Assembly: GCA_903837345.1 (NCBI GenBank) | Contig: CAILUG010000037.1 | Location: forward strand, 1-64,000 | Origin: an uncultured Gammaproteobacteria bacterium | GTDB lineage: Bacteria > Pseudomonadota > Gammaproteobacteria > Pseudomonadales > Pseudohongiellaceae | DNA: 64,000 nucleotides | Reading direction: 5' to 3' | Shown: positions 36,296 to 45,433 of the stretch, in pieces | Layout of the letters: each line of letters opens with the position of its first letter | Position numbering within the stretch: the first letter of the stretch is position 1 | Program-made: the position numbers and the translations under genes | The notes under the pieces: model-generated | The model's database searches: none | The model's input: only the letters and a program-made list of their open reading frames with translations | Told to the model about the DNA's origin: nothing

Positions 36296-36916
36296 ATGGC
36301 CAAATCGAGTAGCAGCAAGCAATGGCTGCAAGAACATTTTGATGATCAGTGGGTCAAGAAGGCGCGTGACGCGGGCTATCGCTCGCGCGCCAGCTTCAAA
36401 CTGCTGGAAATCCACCAAAAAGACAAACTGCTCAAGCCGGGCATGAGAGTGGTCGATCTGGGTTGTGCACCCGGCGGTTGGGCGCAGATTGCCAGTCGTC
36501 TGGTCAAGCCGGGCGGAATGGTGGTGGCTTCGGACATTCTCGACATGGAGCCGGTGGAAGGAGTCCACTTTATCCAGGGCGACTTTACCGAAGAAACCTG
36601 CTTCAACCAGATCCTGGAAACGCTGAATGGGCAAGCCGTTGATCTTGTAATTTCGGATATGGCCCCCAACTTGAGTGGTATGAACGATATAGATCAACCC
36701 AAAGCCATGTATCTGGTTGATCTTGCAGTGGATTTTGCAGATAAAACGCTGCGCGAAGGCGGCGTTTTGCTGATGAAGGTGTTCCAGGGAGAGGGATTCA
36801 ATGAATTATTGCAGCGATTGCGGCAGCAATATGCATCGGTTGCCAGCCGCAAACCGGAGGCCTCGCGTGCCCGCTCACGTGAGGTCTATCTGCTCGCAAA
36901 AGGGAAAAAAACATAA
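36296..36916 (+). CDS. rlmE: 23S rRNA 2'-O-methyltransferase RlmE (FtsJ/RrmJ)
   Basis: RlmE methylates U2552 of 23S rRNA using S-adenosylmethionine. The 206-residue product has RSRASFKLLEIHQKDKLLKP, the SAM-binding VVDLGCAPGGWAQIAS (about 53-68), the catalytic-type VISDMAPNLSG (about 119-129) and LMKVFQGEG with the catalytic Lys. It is followed by ftsH, the classical ftsJ-ftsH pair. Confidence 0.97.
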   Translation: MAKSSSSKQWLQEHFDDQWVKKARDAGYRSRASFKLLEIHQKDKLLKPGMRVVDLGCAPGGWAQIASRLVKPGGMVVASDILDMEPVEGVHFIQGDFTEETCFNQILETLNGQAVDLVISDMAPNLSGMNDIDQPKAMYLVDLAVDFADKTLREGGVLLMKVFQGEGFNELLQRLRQQYASVASRKPEASRARSREVYLLAKGKKT

Positions 36917-37121
36917 GCGATTGAGTGATTCAGCACACTTTCAGCTGACAGGGAGTTTGATAGGGTGAGCGTATTGCCGGAGTTGGTCGCAAAGCGGGGC
37001 GGACGGGCAATTTGTATGGGTTCGTGCCAGAATGTTGGCAATAACTCGCACGAGAGGCGGTCTGTGGTACGTATCACGGGTTTGGCGATGTTCGCACCGC
37101 ATTGATATCGAGGTACAAGTC

Positions 37122-39056
37122 TTGAACAACATGGTAAAAAATTTGCTGCTTTGGGTGATTATCGCCGGCGTGCTGATGTTCGTGTTCCAGAACTTCAATC
37201 AGCCCACCCGCACCGATCAGTTGATCTATTCGGATTTCCTCCATCAGGTGCAGGATGGACATGTCAATGAAGTCACCATCAGCGGCCTCAATATCACCGG
37301 CACCCGCAGCGATGGGGCTGCGTTCACTACCTTGCGCCCCTATATCGAGGATCCCAAGCTTATTGATGACCTGTTGTCCCACAACGTCAAAATCCAGGGT
37401 GCCGAGCCTGAGAAGGAAAGCATCTGGATGCAACTGCTGGTAGGGGCCTTCCCGATCATCATCATTATTGTGGTGTTCATGTTCTTCATGCGCCAGATGC
37501 AGGGCGGCGTGGGTGGCAAGGGCGGACCGATGGCGTTTGGCAAAAGCAAAGCCAAGATGCTGAGTGAAGACCAGGTGAAAGTGACTTTTGCGGATGTCGC
37601 CGGGGTCGATGAGGCCAAGGAGGATGTCAAGGAACTGGTGGACTTCCTGCGGGAGCCTGACAAATTCCAGCGTCTGGGCGGACGTATTCCGCGCGGGGTG
37701 TTGATGGTTGGCCAGCCCGGTACCGGCAAAACCTTGCTGGCAAAAGCCATCGCCGGTGAAGCCAAGGTGCCTTTCTTCTCGATTTCGGGTTCCGACTTCG
37801 TCGAAATGTTCGTCGGTGTGGGTGCCTCGCGCGTGCGCGACATGTTTGACCAGGCCAAAAAACAATCACCATGCATCATATTCATCGACGAAATCGATGC
37901 AGTCGGTCGCCATCGTGGTGCCGGTGTTGGCGGCGGGCATGATGAGCGCGAACAGACTCTCAACCAGCTGCTGGTCGAAATGGATGGTTTTGAAGGCAAT
38001 GATGGCGTCATCGTGATTGCCGCTACCAACCGTCCCGACGTGCTGGACCCGGCCTTGTTGCGGCCAGGCCGCTTCGATCGCCAGGTTGTAGTCGGCTTGC
38101 CGGATATCCGCGGTCGTGAACAGATCCTGAAAGTGCACATGCGCAAAGTGCCGATCTCCGAAGGTGTCATCGAATCGGTGATTGCGCGTGCCACCCCCGG
38201 ATTCTCCGGTGCTGATCTGGCCAACCTGGTCAACGAAGCCGCCCTGTTTGCGGCGAGATCAGGAAAAAACCGTGTCACGATGGAAGAGTTCGAGAAAGCC
38301 AAAGACAAGATCATGATGGGTGCCGAGCGCAAATCCATGGTCATGTCCGACAAGGAAAAACTCAACACCGCCTATCATGAAGCCGGTCATGCCATAGTCG
38401 GCAGGCTGGTGCCAGAGCATGATCCGGTCTACAAGGTCAGCATCATTCCGCGCGGACGGGCGCTGGGCGTCACGATGTTCCTGCCGGAAGAAGACCGCTA
38501 CAGCCACAGCAAACAGAGCATCCTCAGCAAGATCTGCAGCATGTATGGCGGGCGCATTGCCGAAGAGCTCACACTGGGATCGGAAGGTGTGACCACTGGG
38601 GCTTCCAATGACATCCAGCGGGCAACGCAGATGGCACAGAACATGGTAAAAAAATGGGGCCTGTCCGAACGCATGGGGCCGCTGCAATATGATGATGACC
38701 AGGATGAGCTTTTTCTGAGTCGTGGCGGCATGGGAGCGAGCGGCAAGACGCTGTCCTCGGAAACCACACGCATGATTGATGAGGAAATCCGCAAGATCAT
38801 TGATACCTGCTATGGTCGTGCCAAGAAGATTCTTGAAGACAACCGCGACAAGCTTGAAGCGATGAAGGATGCATTGATCGAGTATGAAACCATTGATGCC
38901 GGACAGATTGATGACATCATGAATGGGCGCATACCGCGCAAACCGGCAGACTGGAATGACGATGTCCAGCGGCCTGGCAGGCCGGCAGGTTCTGACACTG
39001 CGGCACCCACGGTCGGCCCCAAGCCCACGCTGGGCAATCCGGCCTCCGAGCATTGA
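37122..39056 (+). CDS. ftsH: ATP-dependent zinc metalloprotease FtsH
   Basis: FtsH is the membrane-anchored AAA+ protease that degrades damaged membrane proteins and regulators. The 644-residue product has an N-terminal transmembrane segment ([15 protein letters not shown]), a periplasmic domain, a second membrane segment ([12 protein letters not shown]), Walker A GQPGTGKT (about 197-204; the second residue is Gln where Pro is common), Walker [12 protein letters not shown], and the zinc-binding HEAGH (419-423). The TTG at 37122 has GAGG eight bases upstream; the ATG at 37131 is possible but its ribosome-binding site would be too distant. The 205 bp before it hold no gene. Confidence 0.97.
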   Translation: MNNMVKNLLLWVIIAGVLMFVFQNFNQPTRTDQLIYSDFLHQVQDGHVNEVTISGLNITGTRSDGAAFTTLRPYIEDPKLIDDLLSHNVKIQGAEPEKESIWMQLLVGAFPIIIIIVVFMFFMRQMQGGVGGKGGPMAFGKSKAKMLSEDQVKVTFADVAGVDEAKEDVKELVDFLREPDKFQRLGGRIPRGVLMVGQPGTGKTLLAKAIAGEAKVPFFSISGSDFVEMFVGVGASRVRDMFDQAKKQSPCIIFIDEIDAVGRHRGAGVGGGHDEREQTLNQLLVEMDGFEGNDGVIVIAATNRPDVLDPALLRPGRFDRQVVVGLPDIRGREQILKVHMRKVPISEGVIESVIARATPGFSGADLANLVNEAALFAARSGKNRVTMEEFEKAKDKIMMGAERKSMVMSDKEKLNTAYHEAGHAIVGRLVPEHDPVYKVSIIPRGRALGVTMFLPEEDRYSHSKQSILSKICSMYGGRIAEELTLGSEGVTTGASNDIQRATQMAQNMVKKWGLSERMGPLQYDDDQDELFLSRGGMGASGKTLSSETTRMIDEEIRKIIDTCYGRAKKILEDNRDKLEAMKDALIEYETIDAGQIDDIMNGRIPRKPADWNDDVQRPGRPAGSDTAAPTVGPKPTLGNPASEH

Positions 39057-39124
39057 TGGCGCTGGCAAGAGTTCTGACCAAATAGTCGGGAAATACAGCG
39101 TTTTTCGGAACTGATGGAATTTTC

Positions 39125-39148
39125 AGGAGCTCTGCGGAGCTCCTTTTC
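39125..39148 (+). terminator. Small hairpin with T-run after ftsH
   Basis: AGGAGCTC (39125-39132), a TGCG loop and GAGCTCCT (39137-39144), followed by TTTTC, resemble an intrinsic terminator between ftsH and folP. The T-run is short, so termination is probably partial. Confidence 0.65.
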
Positions 39149-39183
39149 ATTTGCAAGTCTTGAATACGAGTACATGGCTACCC

Positions 39184-40056
39184 ATGCAATTCGGCAGCAG
39201 AACACTGGATGTCACAACCCCGCAGGTGATGGGCATCCTCAATATCACACCTGATTCCTTTTCGGATGGCGGCGAACTGTTCAGTGCAGGTCAGCTGCAG
39301 TTGCAGGCAGTGATTGACCGCGCCAGCGCCATGGTCAATGCAGGTGCCACCATGCTGGATATCGGTGGTGAATCCACCAGGCCGGGAGCCGTGCCTGTTT
39401 CTAGCCAACAGGAACTGGATCGTGTTTTGCCGGTATTGAGTGCGCTTGCCTCCCGCTTCGATGTCGTCTTGTCAGTCGATACCAGCTCTGCGCTGCTGAT
39501 AACAGAAGCGGCCAGTGTCGGCGCCGGTTTGATCAATGACGTGCGGGCCCTGACGGGGCCTGGAGCGCTGGCTGCGGCGGCAGCCACCGGACTGCCCGTG
39601 TGTTTGATGCACATGCAAGGCTCTCCCGCCACTATGCAACAGCAGCCTGGTTACCGTGATGTAGTCCAGGAAGTCATCAGATTCCTGCAAGCCCGCGTCG
39701 ATGTTTGCATACGAGGCGGAGTAACCGGCTTGCTGGTTGATCCGGGGTTCGGGTTTGGCAAAACCCTGCAGCATAATCTTGTCTTGCTGGCCCGGTTGCA
39801 GGAACTGCAGGTGCTGGAGCTGCCGATACTGGTTGGCATGTCACGCAAACGCATGTTGGGAGACATTGCCGGCAAGCCGGAAAAAGCGCGTGAAGCGGCC
39901 GGCATTGCTGCGGCTGTGCTTGCGATGCAGAATGGAGCGCGCATTGTAAGAACCCATGATGTTGCCGGCATGGTCGATGCAGCCAGGGTCTGCCAGGCAG
40001 TCAATTCGGCAGCGCAGCGCAACTGGCCGCCAGACGGTTGGAAGGAAAGCACATGA
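39184..40056 (+). CDS. folP: Dihydropteroate synthase FolP
   Basis: FolP condenses p-aminobenzoate with dihydropterin pyrophosphate in folate synthesis and is the sulfonamide target. The 290-residue product has [18 protein letters not shown] near the start (pterin-site signature), [13 protein letters not shown], then VSVDTS-like [10 protein letters not shown], and [10 protein letters not shown] near the C-terminus. ATG 39184 aligns with other FolP N-termini, but no ribosome-binding site stands out; TTG codons at 39151 and 39160 are alternatives. Its stop overlaps the glmM start as ATGA. Confidence 0.96.
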   Translation: MQFGSRTLDVTTPQVMGILNITPDSFSDGGELFSAGQLQLQAVIDRASAMVNAGATMLDIGGESTRPGAVPVSSQQELDRVLPVLSALASRFDVVLSVDTSSALLITEAASVGAGLINDVRALTGPGALAAAAATGLPVCLMHMQGSPATMQQQPGYRDVVQEVIRFLQARVDVCIRGGVTGLLVDPGFGFGKTLQHNLVLLARLQELQVLELPILVGMSRKRMLGDIAGKPEKAREAAGIAAAVLAMQNGARIVRTHDVAGMVDAARVCQAVNSAAQRNWPPDGWKEST

Positions 40057-41387
40057 AAAAATATTTCGGTACGGATGGCATACGCGGCACGGTCGGTGAA
40101 TATCCGATTACGGCTGATTTCATGCTCAAACTGGGTTGGGCCACCGGCAAGGTGTTCGCGGAGAAGGGCAAGGGCAAGGTGCTGATCGGCAAGGATACCC
40201 GTATCTCGGGTTACATGTTTGAGGCGGCATTGGAGGCAGGACTCAGTTCAGCAGGCATCGATATCAACATGCTGGGCCCTATGCCCACACCAGCCATTGC
40301 CTATCTCACGCGAACTTTCGGTGCGCAGGCCGGCATCGTGATCAGTGCCTCGCACAATCCTTATCAGGACAACGGCATCAAATTCTTTTCTGCTGATGGT
40401 GCCAAGCTGGATGACGAGATCGAGTCTTCCATTGAGAAAACACTTGAGCTTGATTTTGCGACCGTGCAGTCAAGTGCAATCGGCAAAGTGGTGCGCATCA
40501 ATGATGCAGCCGGTCGTTACATAGAGTTCTGCAAAAGTACCTACAAGTCCGCTCACAAGCTCAAAGGGCTCAAGATCGTTGTCGATTGTGCAAACGGTGC
40601 TACGTACCACATTGCGCCCAATGTGTTCCAGGAATTGGGTGCGAAGGTAATTGCCATCAGCAACAAGCCTGATGGTTTGAACATAAACGAGAAATGTGGT
40701 TCCACCCATCCGCAGAATCTGGTTGCCGAAGTGGTTGCCCAGCAGGCTGACCTGGGCATTGCCTTCGATGGCGATGGTGACAGGGTGGTCATGGTGGATC
40801 ATACCGGTGCGGTAGTGGACGGTGACGAGCTGCTCTACATCATTGCCAGCAGCAAATTTTCTCCTGCATCTGCCTGGCGGGGAGTGGTGGGAACCCAGAT
40901 GAGCAATCTGGGTCTGGAGCTGGCACTGAGGGACAAGGGAATAGACATCGTACGTGCCAAGGTTGGTGACAGGTATGTCATGGCGGAATTGCAGTCAAAA
41001 GGGTGGATATATGGTGGTGAGTCTTCAGGCCACATCATTTGTCTGGACATGACAACTACCGGCGACGGAATTGTTGCGGTGCTGCAGGTACTGGCAGCCA
41101 TGCAAAACCAGGGCAAATCGCTGGCTGAGATCAAGCGGGGCATGACCAAATTCCCGCAAGTCATGATCAATGTAAAAATGCCGAAACGTGAGCTGTTGGC
41201 GCACAGCTCTGCGATTGCTGCGGCCCTGAAGGATGCAGAGTCACGTTTGGGCAGTCGTGGTCGCGTGTTGCTGAGACCTTCCGGCACCGAACCGTTGGTG
41301 CGTGTGATGGTGGAGGGGGAAGACGCCGCGCTGGTTGCCATACTGGCCAACCAGCTGGCAGACGTGGTCAGGCAGCAAGTTGGCTGA
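40053..41387 (+). CDS. glmM: Phosphoglucosamine mutase GlmM
   Basis: GlmM converts glucosamine-6-phosphate to glucosamine-1-phosphate for cell-wall precursor synthesis. The 444-residue product begins [11 protein letters not shown], has the phosphorylated serine in [12 protein letters not shown] (S100), the metal loop [12 protein letters not shown] and the C-terminal phosphate-binding [18 protein letters not shown] 40053 overlaps the folP stop and has GGAAAG upstream. Confidence 0.97.
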   Translation: MKKYFGTDGIRGTVGEYPITADFMLKLGWATGKVFAEKGKGKVLIGKDTRISGYMFEAALEAGLSSAGIDINMLGPMPTPAIAYLTRTFGAQAGIVISASHNPYQDNGIKFFSADGAKLDDEIESSIEKTLELDFATVQSSAIGKVVRINDAAGRYIEFCKSTYKSAHKLKGLKIVVDCANGATYHIAPNVFQELGAKVIAISNKPDGLNINEKCGSTHPQNLVAEVVAQQADLGIAFDGDGDRVVMVDHTGAVVDGDELLYIIASSKFSPASAWRGVVGTQMSNLGLELALRDKGIDIVRAKVGDRYVMAELQSKGWIYGGESSGHIICLDMTTTGDGIVAVLQVLAAMQNQGKSLAEIKRGMTKFPQVMINVKMPKRELLAHSSAIAAALKDAESRLGSRGRVLLRPSGTEPLVRVMVEGEDAALVAILANQLADVVRQQVG

Positions 41388-41480
41388 GACCATGCCGGCG
41401 CTGCGTTCCTTGCTTGTACAGGTCTTCTTGGTTAGACTTGCCGGCCTTTTTACAGGCACAAATTGCGAATCAGTGAACTC

Positions 41481-42239
41481 ATGAAGCGCACTCCTTTGGT
41501 GGTCGCCAACTGGAAGATGCATGGCCAGAGTGAATGGATAAAACATTACATCCATGAGTTCGTAAAGGCCGTTGGCAAGCCAGGACAGTGTGAAATTGTG
41601 CTGTGTCCGCCATTCGTGTATCTCTCCCAGCTTCAAGTCCTATTGCGGGAAACCGGATTGGGAATGGGGGCGCAGAATCTGCATGATTCGGAGCAGGGGG
41701 CCTTTACGGGTGAAGTATCCGGCCCCATGTTGAAAGAGATTGGCTGCTCTTATGTAGTGGTTGGACATTCAGAGCGTCGCAGGTTGTTTGGCGAGACAGA
41801 CGCACAGGTGGCGGCCAAATTTGCGGCTGCCCGGCTTTACTCGCTGGTGCCCATACTTTGTGTGGGCGAGAATGAGGCGGAACGTGCAGCTGGCACCACT
41901 GAGCGTATAGTGCAACGCCAACTGGATGCAGTGCTGCATGTTTGCGGAATTGATGCTTTTGCAGGTGCGGTGATTGCCTACGAACCGGTATGGGCAATAG
42001 GAACCGGGGTCACGGCGACTCCGGCGCAGGCGCAGGCAGCACACGGGTTTATTCGCAATTATATTGCGAGCCACAGTGAGGCAAGCGCCGGCAGCATGAG
42101 AATACTGTATGGCGGCAGTGTGAGAGCGGGCAATGCTGCCGAACTTGCACAGCAGCAGGACGTTGACGGTGCACTGGTTGGCGGCGCCTCGTTGGCAGCA
42201 AAAGAATTTCTGGCGATTTGCGCCGGATTCACGGGTTAA
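41481..42239 (+). CDS. tpiA: Triose-phosphate isomerase TpiA
   Basis: TpiA interconverts dihydroxyacetone phosphate and glyceraldehyde-3-phosphate. The 252-residue product has VVANWKMHG (catalytic Lys region), VVVGHSERRRLFGE (catalytic His) and IAYEPVWAIGTG (catalytic Glu), plus LYGGSVRAGNA and DGALVGGASL phosphate-binding loops. ATG 41481 is chosen over TTG 41463 because the protein then begins as in relatives; the ribosome-binding site is weak in both. Confidence 0.96.
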   Translation: MKRTPLVVANWKMHGQSEWIKHYIHEFVKAVGKPGQCEIVLCPPFVYLSQLQVLLRETGLGMGAQNLHDSEQGAFTGEVSGPMLKEIGCSYVVVGHSERRRLFGETDAQVAAKFAAARLYSLVPILCVGENEAERAAGTTERIVQRQLDAVLHVCGIDAFAGAVIAYEPVWAIGTGVTATPAQAQAAHGFIRNYIASHSEASAGSMRILYGGSVRAGNAAELAQQQDVDGALVGGASLAAKEFLAICAGFTG

Positions 42240-42265
42240 AGAGCAGGTAGCAGGTAAAAATCGTT

Positions 42266-42742
42266 ATGCAATCGTTGATTATCATCGTGCATGTGTTGTC
42301 AGCAGTAGCCATCATCGGGCTGGTGCTTATCCAGCATGGCAAAGGCGCGGACATGGGAGCGTCATTTGGCAGTGGTGCCTCGCAAACCATTTTCGGCAGT
42401 GCCGGTAGCGGTAATGCTTTGACCAAATCCACGACCTGGCTGGCCATGGTATTTTTTGCAACCAGTCTGGGACTCGCCGTGTTTGCCAAGCATCAGGCTG
42501 CTGAAGGCGTGCAGGTAGAATCATTGCTGGCCAATCCTGACGCAGCAACTGTAGCACCTGCTCCGGCAACCGCTTTGCCTGCGCCCGCAACAGACAAACC
42601 GGCAGAAGCTGCAGCCGCAGTGACTCAGCCGGCAACGAATCAGCCAGCAAACAGTGATACAGCAGCTCCTCAGCAAGCGGCCGAAACTCCGGCTGCAACG
42701 ACAAAAGCTGTTGAGCCTGCCAGGCAAACAAAGGAAAATTGA
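42266..42742 (+). CDS. secG: Preprotein translocase subunit SecG
   Basis: SecG is the small SecYEG subunit that assists protein export. The 158-residue product has two transmembrane segments (IIIVHVLSAVAIIGLVLIQ and WLAMVFFATSLGLAVF) separated by the conserved KGADMGASFGSGASQTIFGS loop. A long Ala/Pro/Thr-rich cytoplasmic-side tail (about residues 85-158) makes it longer than the 110-residue E. coli protein. tRNA-Leu starts six bases after its stop. Confidence 0.95.
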   Translation: MQSLIIIVHVLSAVAIIGLVLIQHGKGADMGASFGSGASQTIFGSAGSGNALTKSTTWLAMVFFATSLGLAVFAKHQAAEGVQVESLLANPDAATVAPAPATALPAPATDKPAEAAAAVTQPATNQPANSDTAAPQQAAETPAATTKAVEPARQTKEN

Positions 42743-42748
42743 GTTTTG

Positions 42749-42833
42749 GCCCAAGTGGTGAAATTGGTAGACACGCTATCTTGAGGGGGTAGTGACTTCG
42801 GTCATGCCGGTTCAAGTCCGGCCTTGGGCACCA
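42749..42833 (+). tRNA. tRNA-Leu (anticodon GAG)
   Basis: This is an 85-nt class II tRNA with a GCCCAAG/CTTGGGC acceptor stem, encoded CCA, a long variable arm (TGACTTCGGTCA) and TTCAAGT T-loop. The anticodon loop TTGAGGG gives GAG. It sits six bases after secG, like leuU in E. coli, and is probably cut from the secG transcript. Confidence 0.96.
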
Positions 42834-42880
42834 TTCATGGATTCTTTCCCGGAATTCATTCTTTTTAAAGTATCCTTTTA

Positions 42881-42909
42881 TTGACCTCACGGGGGACGCT
42901 ACATATAAT
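42881..42909 (+). promoter_or_regulatory. Strong sigma-70 promoter of tRNA-fMet and the rimP-nusA-infB operon
   Basis: TTGACC (42881-42886), a 17-bp spacer and a perfect TATAAT (42904-42909) lie just ahead of the initiator tRNA. The following CCGCGCCC is a G+C-rich discriminator, as in stable-RNA promoters under stringent control. Confidence 0.88.
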
Positions 42910-42939
42910 CCGCGCCCTTGCCGGATTAATCGGATTTAT

Positions 42940-43016
<77 letters not shown>

Positions 43017-43093
43017 ATACCATCCCCACTAGCAAGCAGGGTTGGAAAAGCAGGCAACTGCAAGCAGTGCTGGTCATGCAGCACTGATAATAG

Positions 43094-43116
43094 AAGGCCC
43101 CTACATGGGGCTTTTT
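43094..43116 (+). terminator. Intrinsic terminator after tRNA-fMet
   Basis: AAGGCCCC (43094-43101), loop TACAT and GGGGC followed by TTTTTGTTT form a standard terminator. Most transcripts from the strong promoter should end here; readthrough enters the rimP leader. Confidence 0.8.
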
Positions 43117-43139
43117 GTTTGGTGCTTCTTTTTTAGGCC

Positions 43140-43257
43140 TGAGCGCAGGGCGCTCAGGGGCTGAGGGCTCCGGGTTTGAGCGCAGGGCGCTCAGGGGCTG
43201 AGGGCTCCGGGCTTGAGCGAAGGACGCTCAGGGGCTTAGGGCTTAGGGCTCCGGGGT
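43140..43257 (+). repeat. Three tandem 37-bp hairpin repeats in the rimP leader
   Basis: Units start at 43140, 43177 and 43214. The first two are 37 bp and almost identical; the third is about 44 bp with a GCTTAGG duplication and point changes. Each starts with a small hairpin, TGAGCGC-AGG-GCGCTCA in units 1 and 2 and with changes in unit 3, and ends GGGCTCCGGG. There are no spacers of the CRISPR type. The array lies between two terminators ahead of rimP, so it is in the leader RNA of the nusA operon. Confidence 0.85.
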
Positions 43258-43292
43258 TGCAAGAGTTGTGCATGAAAGCAGTTGAATCGAAG

Positions 43293-43313
43293 TGGGCCTG
43301 GTGCCCATTTTTT
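43293..43313 (+). terminator. Candidate attenuator just before rimP
   Basis: TGGGC (43293-43297), loop CTGGT and GCCCA followed by six T form a small terminator-like hairpin ending 20 bases before the rimP ATG. In other bacteria the nusA operon is autoregulated by NusA-dependent termination in the leader; this site could serve that role. Confidence 0.6.
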
Positions 43314-43332
43314 GTTTGTACGGAATGGTGAT

Positions 43333-43812
43333 ATGGCGACAAAAGCCGAAGTCATCCAGAAGATGATAGAGCCGGTGATCAATGCACTTGGCTTGCAGTT
43401 GTGGGGTGTTGAATACCTTGGGCAAGGTAGGCATACCCTGTTGAGAATTTTTATCGACAAAACTGGCGGGGTCAATGTTGAAGACTGCGCAGAGGCCAGT
43501 CGCCAGATCAGCAGCATTCTTGATGTGGAAGATCCGATCAAGGATGAATATACACTGGAAGTAAGTTCGCCGGGCATGGACAGGATTCTGTTCCGCGCTG
43601 ATCAATACCGGATGTATGTGAATTCGAAACTGAAGATTCGTCTGGGCGGCAACGCCGGCGGACGCAGAAACTTTACCGGCACCCTGCAGGAAGTGGTCGG
43701 AGCTGGCGAGGATGTTGAAATAATTGTGAAGGTGGGTGAGAAGGCTGGAGAAGAGATTCTCAAATTTCCGCTCCATACCATCGAGAAAGCCAATCTGGTG
43801 ATTGAGGATTGA
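43333..43812 (+). CDS. rimP: Ribosome maturation factor RimP
   Basis: RimP helps 30S subunit maturation. The 159-residue product has the N-terminal alpha/beta domain (IEPVINALGLQLWGVEYLGQ, LLRIFIDKTGGVNVEDCAEA) and SSPGMDRILFRADQYRMYV followed by the SH3-like C-terminal domain. ATG 43333 gives the usual start (MATKAEV); the upstream in-frame extension to 43282 is within the leader hairpin and is rejected. It is the first protein gene of the rimP-nusA-infB-rbfA-truB operon. Confidence 0.96.
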   Translation: MATKAEVIQKMIEPVINALGLQLWGVEYLGQGRHTLLRIFIDKTGGVNVEDCAEASRQISSILDVEDPIKDEYTLEVSSPGMDRILFRADQYRMYVNSKLKIRLGGNAGGRRNFTGTLQEVVGAGEDVEIIVKVGEKAGEEILKFPLHTIEKANLVIED

Positions 43813-43867
43813 TCCAGACAGTAACCGGATAAAATATTTTTTGCGGGATTGATGCAGGTAAAAGCAT

Positions 43868-45358
43868 ATGAACAACAAAGAAATTCTTTTGGTGGCAGAT
43901 GCCGTATCCAACGAGAAAGGCGTGTCTCGTGAAGTCATTTTCAAGGCGCTGGAGTCGGCATTGGCATCCGCGACCAAGAAACGATATCCGGAAGAAGAGA
44001 CCATAGATTGCGAAGTGATCATTGATCGCAATACCGGCAATTACGAGACCTTCCGCAAATGGACTGTTGTAGCCGATGACCAGATGGCAACCCTGGGCTC
44101 CGAATTCACGATTGAAGAAGCGCTTGAAGTTGATCCCGGCCTGAAGGTTGGTGACGTGCACAGGATCAAAATCGAAAATGTCGAGTTCGGCAGGATTTCG
44201 GCACAGACAGCCAAACAGGTCATTGTGCAGAAGGTCAGGGAAGCGGAACGCGAAATCGTCGTAAATGAATATATAGGCAAGATCGGCAAACTGGTGGCGG
44301 GTACTGTCAAGAAAGTCACCAGGGACAATGTCATTGTCGATCTGGGCAACAATGCCGAAGGCTTGCTGCCGCGCGAAAACCTGATTCCGCGCGAATCATT
44401 CCGCATCAATGACCGTGTGCGTGCGCTGTTGACGGAAGTGCGGTCGGAAGCACGTGGTCCGCAATTGCTGCTGAGTCGCACTTCTCCGCAGATGCTGATT
44501 GAACTGTTCAAGATTGAAGTGCCGGAAATTTCCGAAGAAATCATCGAGATCAAGGCTGCGGCCCGCGATCCTGGCTCACGCGCCAAAATCGCGGTGAAAA
44601 CCAATGACAAGCGGATTGATCCGGTTGGAGCCTGCGTTGGCATGCGTGGTTCCCGTGTGCAGGTTGTATCCGGCGAGCTGGCCAATGAACGTATCGATAT
44701 CATCCTGTGGGATGACAATCCGGCCCAACTGGTGATCAACGCGATGTCGCCTGCTGAAGTGGCCTCCATTGTGGTCGATGAAGATTCGCACACGATGGAT
44801 GTGGCAGTTGCCGAAGAAAACCTGGCGCAGGCCATTGGTCGCAACGGCCAGAACGTGAAACTGAGTGCAGAGTTGACCGGCTGGGCCATCAATGTGATGA
44901 GCGAAGAAAAGGCAGCCGACAAGCTGCAGGCAGAAAGCTCAACCATCATCCAGACCTTCATGCAGGCTCTGGACGTGGATGAAGAAGTGGCAGACATATT
45001 GGTGCAGGAAGGTTTCACCAATCTGGAAGAAATTGCCTATGTGCCGATAGAAGAGCTCGCAGAGATACAGGATTTCGACGAAGAAATTGCCAATGAATTG
45101 AGAAACCGGGCCAAGGATGCACTGTTGACCCGCGCCATTGCTTCGGAAGAAGAGATCAGCAAGGCTGGTATTGCCGATGATCTGCTCAATATGGAAGGCA
45201 TGGACAACAAGCTGGCGCTGGCCATGGCCGGCATGGGTATCAAGACCATGGAAGATCTCGCTGAACAGGCAGTCGATGACCTGATGGTGATAAAAGGCAT
45301 GGATGAGGTAAAAGCAGGGCAGTTGATCCTGACTGCCAGGGCGCCCTGGTTTGCCTGA
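43868..45358 (+). CDS. nusA: Transcription termination/antitermination factor NusA
   Basis: NusA binds RNA polymerase and modulates pausing and termination. The 496-residue product has the N-terminal polymerase-binding domain, S1 domain (about 135-200, [20 protein letters not shown]), two KH domains ([19 protein letters not shown] and [18 protein letters not shown]) and two C-terminal acidic helix-hairpin repeats as in E. coli, ending near LTARAPWFA. Confidence 0.97.
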   Translation: MNNKEILLVADAVSNEKGVSREVIFKALESALASATKKRYPEEETIDCEVIIDRNTGNYETFRKWTVVADDQMATLGSEFTIEEALEVDPGLKVGDVHRIKIENVEFGRISAQTAKQVIVQKVREAEREIVVNEYIGKIGKLVAGTVKKVTRDNVIVDLGNNAEGLLPRENLIPRESFRINDRVRALLTEVRSEARGPQLLLSRTSPQMLIELFKIEVPEISEEIIEIKAAARDPGSRAKIAVKTNDKRIDPVGACVGMRGSRVQVVSGELANERIDIILWDDNPAQLVINAMSPAEVASIVVDEDSHTMDVAVAEENLAQAIGRNGQNVKLSAELTGWAINVMSEEKAADKLQAESSTIIQTFMQALDVDEEVADILVQEGFTNLEEIAYVPIEELAEIQDFDEEIANELRNRAKDALLTRAIASEEEISKAGIADDLLNMEGMDNKLALAMAGMGIKTMEDLAEQAVDDLMVIKGMDEVKAGQLILTARAPWFA

Positions 45359-45433
45359 AATGAATCATCGCAACAACTGATGGCGACGACTGGTCGGGAT
45401 CATGGTAAGTGCAGGAGTGGCAGAGGAAAATAG

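Noticed and set aside
43140-43257. Tandem repeats as a CRISPR array
   Set aside because: Units are contiguous with no unique spacers and there are no cas genes.
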